Source: Chitinophagaceae bacterium
Lineage (GTDB): Bacteria; Bacteroidota; Bacteroidia; Chitinophagales; Chitinophagaceae
NCBI GenBank assembly: GCA_947454235.1
Contig: CANGIY010000002.1
Location: 62,001 to 126,000, forward strand
DNA: 64,000 nucleotides
Reading direction: 5' to 3'
Part shown: positions 39,022 to 46,073 of the stretch, one piece after another
Layout of the letters: every line of letters begins with the position of its first letter
How positions within the stretch are numbered: the first letter of the stretch is position 1
The notes under the pieces: generated by a model
The model's database searches: none
Told to the model about the DNA's origin: nothing
Seen by the model: only the letters and a program-made list of their open reading frames with translations
Made by a program: the position numbers and the translations under genes

Positions 39022-39051
39022 TTTAAATTTGTACGAAATTAATTAAACAAA
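39018..39051. promoter_or_regulatory. Second, 9-bp inverted repeat overlapping -7 and reaching the start codon
   Basis: TTTGTTTAA (39018-39026) - 16 nt - TTAAACAAA (39043-39051). Confidence 0.5.
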
Positions 39052-39052
39052 G

Positions 39053-39964
39053 ATGGGGGCATACCAAATCAACGATTTAGAAAATTTGACAGGTATCAAA
39101 GCGCATACAATTAGAATTTGGGAAAAGCGCTATGGTCTTATTACCCCTGCGCGTACTGCAACGAACAGAAGGTTTTACGATGACGCACAGGTGAGGAAAC
39201 TGCTCAATGTAACAACGCTTCTCGCATACGGACACAAGATTTCAACTATCGCATCATACAGTGAGGAAGAACTTTTTTCGCACATCAATAAAGAGAATCA
39301 GGTTGATAATAATGACAGCTTGCGAACAAGCTATGTGAATGACCTGATTAAAACTATGATCTCATTTGACGAGGCGGGGTTTGAGAAAATATTTTCGGCA
39401 TCAGTGCTTCGATACGGTTTGCATGAAACGATGTTGAAAATCATTTATCCTTTTTTGCGCAAAACAGGTGTTTTGTGGAGTGTAAACAAGGCGGCACCTG
39501 TCGAAGAGCATTTTGCAACTGCAATTATAAAAAAGAAACTAATGGCGGCAATTGATGGGCTGCTTCCGGTTCAAAATAGCGAAAACAGATTTGTGTTGTT
39601 TCTGCCGCACAACGAATGGCATGAGATAGGTTTGTTGGTTGCGCATTATTTGTTGCGTTACAATAACATTCCAACCATCTACCTGGGACAGAATGTTCCT
39701 GACGCCGACATTGAGAAGATTCTCGAAAAACTGAATCCTAGATACATCATGCTGTTTTTCGTTACCAGTAAAACAGCTGATGGAATTGGTAACTATTTGA
39801 AATTTATTTCAGAAAAATGTAAGAATGCATCAATTCTTGTTTCAGGATACATGGACTTGCTGAATGAAGTGAAACAAATTCCACAAAACGTTGAAATTCT
39901 GCCTGATGTAAAACACTTGGAACGAATCATAGCTCAAATAAAAGTGGCGTCAGCCATGTCATAA
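39053..39964 (+). CDS. MerR-family regulator with B12-binding domain (CarH/LitR-type photoreceptor)
   Basis: MerR HTH YQINDLENLTGIKAHTIRIWEKRYGLI; W142-x9-E152-H153 (VLWSVNKAAPVEEHF); E188-W-H190-E-I-G. Confidence 0.88.
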   Translation: MGAYQINDLENLTGIKAHTIRIWEKRYGLITPARTATNRRFYDDAQVRKLLNVTTLLAYGHKISTIASYSEEELFSHINKENQVDNNDSLRTSYVNDLIKTMISFDEAGFEKIFSASVLRYGLHETMLKIIYPFLRKTGVLWSVNKAAPVEEHFATAIIKKKLMAAIDGLLPVQNSENRFVLFLPHNEWHEIGLLVAHYLLRYNNIPTIYLGQNVPDADIEKILEKLNPRYIMLFFVTSKTADGIGNYLKFISEKCKNASILVSGYMDLLNEVKQIPQNVEILPDVKHLERIIAQIKVASAMS

Positions 39965-39974
39965 TTTATATCGT

Positions 39975-41456
39975 ATGCCAGCAAGAAACAAAAATGTAGC
40001 AGTGATTGGTAGTGGGTTCTCCGGACTTGCGGCAGCGTGTTTTTTAGCGCGTGAAGGTTGTAATGTTACCGTCTACGAAAAAAATAGTACTGTAGGCGGT
40101 AGGGCAAGAGCTTACCAGAAAGATGGGTTCTTCTTCGATATGGGTCCAAGCTGGTATTGGATGCCTGATATTTTTGAACGCTTTTTTGCTGAATTCGGGA
40201 AAAAGCCATCTGATTATTACGAATTAGTGAAACTTGATCCAGGTTTCCAAATGATTTTCGGTGATGACGACATTCTGCCTGTTCCGGCTAATTTAGATGC
40301 TTTGTATGCTTTGTTCGAATCAATAGAAAAGGGTAGTGCTGAACAGCTCAAAAGGTTCATGAAAGAAGGCGAGTTCAAATATAAAGTAGGGATGAAAGAC
40401 CTTGTGTACAAACCTGCTTTTTCATGGTTTGAATTCGCAACGAAAGATGTGATTACAGGTGCCTTGAAAATGGATGTTTTTAAAAGCATGAGCGCGTACG
40501 TTCGTCGTTTTTTCAAAGATGCACGTTTAAGGGCATTGATGGAATTTCCTGTACTTTTTCTAGGTGCAATGCCCGATAAAATACCTGCTTTGTATTCGCT
40601 AATGAACTTTGCAGCTCTTGATATGGGGACTTGGTATCCCATAAAAGGAATGGCAGAAATTCCAAACGCTATGTATGCGCTTGCGAAAGAGCTGGGTGTG
40701 CACTTTGAGTTAGATTGTGAAGTAAAGCGTGTGATTATTGAACGAGATAATGTCACTAAAGTAAGTACTTCAAAAGGTGTGTTTTTGGCCAACGGTGTTG
40801 TAGGTGCAGGCGATTATAACCACATTGACCAACACATTGTACCCGAAGAATTTCGCAACTACAATGCAGACTACTGGGAGAAAAAGACATTTGCGCCGAG
40901 TTGCCTGATCTTCTATATAGGTGTCAATAAAAAAGTAAAGCGCCTCATTCACCACAACCTGTTTTTTGATACCGACTTTGATAAACATTCAAAAGAAATC
41001 TATCAAAATCCGCAATGGCCTGAAGATCCGCTCTTTTATGCGTGTGTACCGTCAAAAACCGATTCAAATGTTGCTCCGGAGGGAATGGAAAATATATTTA
41101 TACTCATTCCGGTTGCGCCAGGGCTTGAAGATTCAGAACCTGTACGTGAAAGGTATTATGGTAAAATAATAGAACGCCTGGAAAAGTACACGGGAGATGC
41201 TATTGCAGCACATGTCGTGCATAAAAGAAGTTACTGTATCAACGATTTTAAAGCCGACTACAATGCATTTAAGGGCAATGCCTACGGATTAGCAAATACA
41301 TTGATGCAAACAGCAGTTTTAAAACCATCATTAAAAAACAAAAAGCTTTCAAACTTGTTTTACGCCGGTCAACTAACAGTACCTGGTCCGGGAGTACCAC
41401 CTGCGCTTATTTCGGGGCAGTTGGCAGCAGAACAATTACTAAAGACATTCAACTAG
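39975..41456 (+). CDS. crtI: Phytoene desaturase
   Basis: VAVIGSGFSGLAAACFLAREGCNVTVYEKNSTVGGRA; PGPGVPPALISGQLAAEQLL-type C-terminus. Confidence 0.92.
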   Translation: MPARNKNVAVIGSGFSGLAAACFLAREGCNVTVYEKNSTVGGRARAYQKDGFFFDMGPSWYWMPDIFERFFAEFGKKPSDYYELVKLDPGFQMIFGDDDILPVPANLDALYALFESIEKGSAEQLKRFMKEGEFKYKVGMKDLVYKPAFSWFEFATKDVITGALKMDVFKSMSAYVRRFFKDARLRALMEFPVLFLGAMPDKIPALYSLMNFAALDMGTWYPIKGMAEIPNAMYALAKELGVHFELDCEVKRVIIERDNVTKVSTSKGVFLANGVVGAGDYNHIDQHIVPEEFRNYNADYWEKKTFAPSCLIFYIGVNKKVKRLIHHNLFFDTDFDKHSKEIYQNPQWPEDPLFYACVPSKTDSNVAPEGMENIFILIPVAPGLEDSEPVRERYYGKIIERLEKYTGDAIAAHVVHKRSYCINDFKADYNAFKGNAYGLANTLMQTAVLKPSLKNKKLSNLFYAGQLTVPGPGVPPALISGQLAAEQLLKTFN

Positions 41457-41463
41457 AAATACC

Positions 41464-42300
41464 ATGAAAGAACTATTTGACCAAGTATCAGCAAAATGTA
41501 GCAAGACTACAACCAACTCGTACAGCACGAGTTTCTCTTTGGGCATCAAGTTCCTTGATGCGCATCTTCATGGCCCAATCTATGGCATTTATGGTTTCGT
41601 TCGCTTTGCCGATGAAATCGTTGATAGTTTCCATAACTACGATAAATCGTCATTGTTAGATGAGTTTAAAAAGGAAACCTGGATTGCTATTGAACGTAAA
41701 ATCAGTCTTAATCCAATACTCAATAGTTTCCAGCACGTTGTCAATAATTACAACATAGAAAGGGAATTGATAGAGTGCTTTTTCAAAAGCATGGAAACAG
41801 ATTTAAGTGAAATTGAACACTCTCGCGAGTCATATAATGAGTATATACTCGGCTCGGCAGAAGTTGTAGGGCTGATGTGTCTAAGGGTATTCACCAACAA
41901 TGATGCGCAGCTATACCAAGATTTAAAGCCATTCGCAATGAAGCTGGGTGCTGCGTTCCAAAAGGTGAATTTCCTGCGCGACCTTCAGGCAGACTACAAT
42001 ACTCTTGGCAGAACTTATTTCCCCGGTCTTGACTTTAGCCAATTCACAGCAAAAGAAAAAGAACACATTCAAAAAGAGATTGAACAAGATTTTGATGATG
42101 CCCTGGTAGGAATCAGAAAATTGCCAGCCTCTTCAAGACGGGGAGTGTACCTCGCTTATTTTTATTACCGCAAGTTATTCCTGCTCATAAAGAAAACACC
42201 AGCGGAAAGAGTAATGAATACAAGAATTAGAATTTCAAACCACCGTAAAATCGGATTGATGTTTCAATCAATGGTTAGACACGGCTTAAATCTTTTATAA
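41464..42300 (+). CDS. crtB: Phytoene synthase
   Basis: TNSYSTSFSLGIKFL; FVRFADEIVDSFH; QKVNFLRDLQADYNTLGRTYFP. Confidence 0.92.
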   Translation: MKELFDQVSAKCSKTTTNSYSTSFSLGIKFLDAHLHGPIYGIYGFVRFADEIVDSFHNYDKSSLLDEFKKETWIAIERKISLNPILNSFQHVVNNYNIERELIECFFKSMETDLSEIEHSRESYNEYILGSAEVVGLMCLRVFTNNDAQLYQDLKPFAMKLGAAFQKVNFLRDLQADYNTLGRTYFPGLDFSQFTAKEKEHIQKEIEQDFDDALVGIRKLPASSRRGVYLAYFYYRKLFLLIKKTPAERVMNTRIRISNHRKIGLMFQSMVRHGLNLL

Positions 42301-42794
42301 TGGTAAGAACTGGCTTAATCAATATCGCATTGTTAATGTCAATCAATGCACCGGCTTACAACATTAATGCTGTAAGAAAACTATACTATGATGCTGCTAA
42401 AAACAGCAATAACAAGGAGTCGTTTTATGAAGCAGTAACTACAATGCCTGAAAACGACGCGCTTATTTCGGGATACAAAGGCATAGCCACAGTTCTGATG
42501 GCTGAATGCGTTTATAATCCATACAGTAAGCTTAGTTACTTTACAAAAGGCAAAAGGCAACTGGAGGCCGCCATAGCAAAAGATCCGTCCAGTGTTGAAC
42601 TGGTTTTTTTGAGGTATTGTATCCAAACCAATGCTCCGTTCTTTTTGCAATACAATGGCAATATTGAAACTGATAAAAAAATGTTGCTTTCAAGATGGTC
42701 TTCATTAACAGATGCTGATTTAAAAAAAAGAATTGCAGACTACATGAAAGACTCAAAATTTTGTAATTCAGCAGAGAAAAAAGTGTTTTCATGA
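42300..42794 (+). CDS. Unknown alpha-helical protein inside the carotenoid operon
   Basis: TAATG overlap with crtB stop and ATGA overlap with idi start; hydrophobic N-terminus. Confidence 0.7.
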   Translation: MVRTGLINIALLMSINAPAYNINAVRKLYYDAAKNSNNKESFYEAVTTMPENDALISGYKGIATVLMAECVYNPYSKLSYFTKGKRQLEAAIAKDPSSVELVFLRYCIQTNAPFFLQYNGNIETDKKMLLSRWSSLTDADLKKRIADYMKDSKFCNSAEKKVFS

Positions 42795-43303
42795 TTGAAA
42801 TGATGATTCTGGTTGACCAGAACGATAATGAAATAGGTACTTTACCCAAGCTTGAAACCCACGAAAAGGGTTTACTGCATAGGGCTTTTTCAATATTTAT
42901 TTTCAATAACCAGGGGCAAATGTTGTTGCAGCAGCGGGCAGCAGCTAAATACCACTCCCCACTTTTATGGACAAATGCCTGTTGTAGTCACCCGCGGTTG
43001 GGAGAAACTGTGCTTCAAGCAGCCCAAAGAAGGTTGCAGGAAGAAATGGGTTTCGTCACCGGACTTACGCCGAAGTTTTCATTCATATACAAGGCTGAAT
43101 TTGATAACGGACTTACAGAGCATGAATTAGACCATGTATTGGTTGGGACTTTTGATGGTACTCCAGTTATTAATAAAGAAGAGGTAGAGGATTATAAATG
43201 GATGTCAATGAATGAATTAAACAAAGACATGATGGTTAACCCCCACCTTTATACGGTTTGGTTTACGATATGCATGAACGAATACCTTAATCATTTAAAG
43301 TAA
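42791..43303 (+). CDS. idi: Isopentenyl-diphosphate delta-isomerase (type I, Nudix)
   Basis: LLQQRAAAKYHSPLLWTNACCSHPRLGETVLQAAQRRLQEEMGF. Confidence 0.92.
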   Translation: MIEMMILVDQNDNEIGTLPKLETHEKGLLHRAFSIFIFNNQGQMLLQQRAAAKYHSPLLWTNACCSHPRLGETVLQAAQRRLQEEMGFVTGLTPKFSFIYKAEFDNGLTEHELDHVLVGTFDGTPVINKEEVEDYKWMSMNELNKDMMVNPHLYTVWFTICMNEYLNHLK

Positions 43304-43313
43304 AAGAAAGTGT

Positions 43314-43772
43314 ATGAAAGTGTATGAATTAAAAAGGGAGCAAGTGTTGCCTTTGTCTCAGGATGAAGCATGGAAGTTTTTCTCTACACCACTTAATCTT
43401 GCAACTATTACCCCTCCAGAACTCGATTTTAAAGTGCTTTCCAAGCTTGATGGGAAACCTATTTATTCAGGAATGATTATCAGCTATATAGTTCGTCCAT
43501 TATTTAAAATTCCCCTGCGTTGGAAGACTGAAATTAAGGACGTGCTTGCCCCAAATAAATTTGTAGACACTCAATTGAGAGGTCCTTATAGACTGTGGGA
43601 ACACACTCATATCTTTAAGCCAGTTGAAGGGGGAGTGCACATGACTGATATTGTGAAATACGCGTTACCGTTGGGTCCGTTGGGTACTATAGCGCATAGT
43701 TTAGTTGTGAAACAACAACTCAAACGCATTTTCGATTTTAGAGAACAAAAACTGAGAGAACTTTTCAATTAA
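43314..43772 (+). CDS. SRPBCC (START/Bet v1-like) family protein
   Basis: LPLSQDEAWKFFSTPLNLATITPPELDFKVL; LRGPYRLWEHTHIFKPVEGGVHMTDIVKYALPLGPLG. Confidence 0.78.
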   Translation: MKVYELKREQVLPLSQDEAWKFFSTPLNLATITPPELDFKVLSKLDGKPIYSGMIISYIVRPLFKIPLRWKTEIKDVLAPNKFVDTQLRGPYRLWEHTHIFKPVEGGVHMTDIVKYALPLGPLGTIAHSLVVKQQLKRIFDFREQKLRELFN

Positions 43773-43776
43773 TAGT

Positions 43777-44247
43777 ATGTTAGACGCCATTATTTTAACT
43801 GGTACTTTTTTTGGTATGGAAGCGGTAGCTTGGTTAGCCCATAAATACATTATGCACGGCTTTTTGTGGGTATTGCATGAAGATCATCACAAGAAAAATC
43901 CAACTTCATTTTTTGAAAAGAACGATTACTTCTTTCTCATTTTTGCCATTCCCGGAATCCTGTGCTTAGCGCTGGGATTATACACTTCGTTAACCCACCT
44001 CTTTTATATTGGACTAGGAATTACGATTTACGGCTTTGCTTATTTCATGGTGCATGACATTTTCATTCACCAACGATTTAAGTGGTTGCGAAATAGCGAC
44101 AATGTCTATTTCAGGGCTATCAGGCGAGCGCATAAAATGCACCACAAACACCTTGGTAAGGAAGAAGGTGAGTGCTTTGGTATGTTGATGGTGCCCATTA
44201 AGTACTTTCTTGCAGAAATAAAAAGCAAGCAACAGGTCAATGTCTGA
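43777..44247 (+). CDS. crtZ: Beta-carotene hydroxylase
   Basis: His motifs HKYIMHG, HEDHHKK, HDIFIHQR, RAHKMHHKH. Confidence 0.88.
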   Translation: MLDAIILTGTFFGMEAVAWLAHKYIMHGFLWVLHEDHHKKNPTSFFEKNDYFFLIFAIPGILCLALGLYTSLTHLFYIGLGITIYGFAYFMVHDIFIHQRFKWLRNSDNVYFRAIRRAHKMHHKHLGKEEGECFGMLMVPIKYFLAEIKSKQQVNV

Positions 44248-44950
44248 GCACTATACATACATTTGGGTTGATGTATTGTGCGTGGTATTTCCGTTCATAT
44301 TTTCGTTTCATCCCAAAATCGGGTTTTCGAAGCAATGGAAGTACTTTTTAACACCATGGCTCGTGACCGCACTATTCTTTGTGGTTTGGGATATATTTTT
44401 CACTTCAATCAATGTTTGGTGGTTTGACAGTAGGTACGTTATTGGAATGTGGTGGCAGGGTATGCCTGTAGAAGAGTACCTGTTCTTCCTTTGTATTCCT
44501 TATTCTTGTGTCTTTACCTATCATGTGCTCACAAGCCTTTTAAAGGTTGATTTCACAAAATGGGAGCAGAAGGCAAAAGCTTTTACAATTTATGTTTTAA
44601 TCCCGGTATTGGTTATTGTAGGCACTATTTACCACAATCGATATTACACGTTTTCAACGGCTATTTTGTTAGCTATTGCGCTAATCATAGCTGTCTTAGT
44701 TAGGTTTAAGTATTTTGCGCAATTCTATTTTTCTTACTCAATACTCTTAATACCTTTCACAATATCAAACGGAGTGCTGACAGGTAGTTTTTTAGGCAGG
44801 GTAGTAGTACATTACAACAATACACACAACCTTGGAATCAGAATGTTGACAATACCGGTTGAAGATATTTTTTACGGAATGTTACTCATATTTATGACTG
44901 TATTGCAGATGGAGTACCGTAAATCACTTGTTGTAAAATCGGGTAGGTAA
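44240..44950 (+). CDS. Lycopene cyclase (fused CrtYc/CrtYd-type heterocyclase domains)
   Basis: MWWQGMPVEEYLFFLCIPYSCVFTYH; IPVEDIFYGMLLIFMT; multi-TM. Confidence 0.85.
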   Translation: MSEHYTYIWVDVLCVVFPFIFSFHPKIGFSKQWKYFLTPWLVTALFFVVWDIFFTSINVWWFDSRYVIGMWWQGMPVEEYLFFLCIPYSCVFTYHVLTSLLKVDFTKWEQKAKAFTIYVLIPVLVIVGTIYHNRYYTFSTAILLAIALIIAVLVRFKYFAQFYFSYSILLIPFTISNGVLTGSFLGRVVVHYNNTHNLGIRMLTIPVEDIFYGMLLIFMTVLQMEYRKSLVVKSGR

Positions 44951-45469
44951 ACCGTCTAAGCTCACCTTGTTATTCTTCAATTTATACTCTTCTAGTCCGT
45001 CCTTCCCTTTTTTATCAGCCCATTTATCAGCATGGTCGCGTTCCCCGGCATATTCATACAACGGAACTGAATAACCACAGGAAGTTTGAACCTGATATAT
45101 ATCGGCGACAATAAACTGGCGAGTTGCTGGCTTCAAATCAAAATGTTGTGCTATTTCATCCCATTCCGCATCACCAGGAATCACTGTGTAACCTTTGCCA
45201 TATAATCGCATGATGTTAGGAGGGCCGTCAAAAGCACAAAACATGATAGTGATGCGCCGGTTCTCTTCTACATGCGCAGATGTTTCATTGCCGCTGCCTA
45301 TCAAATCCATGTAAGCTACCTTAGAGTCAGAAAGCACTCTGAAAGAATCCAGTCCTTTTGGAGAGACGTTGATGTGCCCATCACCTGATAATGGTGCCGA
45401 CCCAATGAAAAACATCTTTTGCTTTGCAATGAAGTTTCTGTGATTTTGATTAATTGCTTTGTAGAACAT
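44924..45469 (-). CDS. Pyridoxamine 5'-phosphate oxidase-like FMN-binding protein
   Basis: KQKMFFIGSAPLSGDGHINVSPKGLDSFRVL; RITIMFCAFDGPPNIMRLYGKG. Confidence 0.8.
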   Translation of the reverse strand: MFYKAINQNHRNFIAKQKMFFIGSAPLSGDGHINVSPKGLDSFRVLSDSKVAYMDLIGSGNETSAHVEENRRITIMFCAFDGPPNIMRLYGKGYTVIPGDAEWDEIAQHFDLKPATRQFIVADIYQVQTSCGYSVPLYEYAGERDHADKWADKKGKDGLEEYKLKNNKVSLDGLPTRFYNK

Positions 45470-45493
45470 CGGTAATAGGTTGAAGGGGAGTTA

Positions 45494-46054
45494 CTATTTA
45501 TTGAACATGGTCATTGCATTCCCAATACCAGTAGTTGACCAAGCTTCTACGGCATCAACACTTTTTAGAATAGTGAGTTTCACGAGCTCTATTTCGTCTG
45601 TTTTCCACTTGCCTAAAACATAATTTACTTGTTGGCCCTTAGGATAGTTATTTCCAATACCAAACCTCAGGCGAGGGTAGTTTTGTGACTGTAGTAAAAG
45701 TTCAATATTCTTTAGCCCATTTTGACCGCCGGCACTTCCTGAAGCCCTTAGCCTGATGGTGCCCAATGGTAGTGCAAGATCATCGCAAACAACCATCACA
45801 TTTTCTAATGGTATTTTCTCTTTATCAATCCAATACTTGAGTGCTTTACCGCTTAGGTTCATGTAGGTAGTTGGTTTAATAACTACGAACGTGCGGCCTT
45901 TGAATTTCACCTCACTGTGAAAAACATGCCTGTCAACCTTGAAAGTTCCGCCGTGCTTAATAACAAAAGCATCAGCCACATCGAAGCCAATATTATGACG
46001 GGTTGCATCGTATTCATTCCCGACATTGCCTAATCCGGCTAAAAGATATTTCAT
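45494..46054 (-). CDS. pth: Peptidyl-tRNA hydrolase
   Basis: LLAGLGNVGNEYDATRHNIGFDVAD; KPTTYMNLSGKAL; GSAGGQNGLKNI. Confidence 0.93.
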   Translation of the reverse strand: MKYLLAGLGNVGNEYDATRHNIGFDVADAFVIKHGGTFKVDRHVFHSEVKFKGRTFVVIKPTTYMNLSGKALKYWIDKEKIPLENVMVVCDDLALPLGTIRLRASGSAGGQNGLKNIELLLQSQNYPRLRFGIGNNYPKGQQVNYVLGKWKTDEIELVKLTILKSVDAVEAWSTTGIGNAMTMFNK

Positions 46055-46073
46055 ACTGCGAAAATAATGTAAA

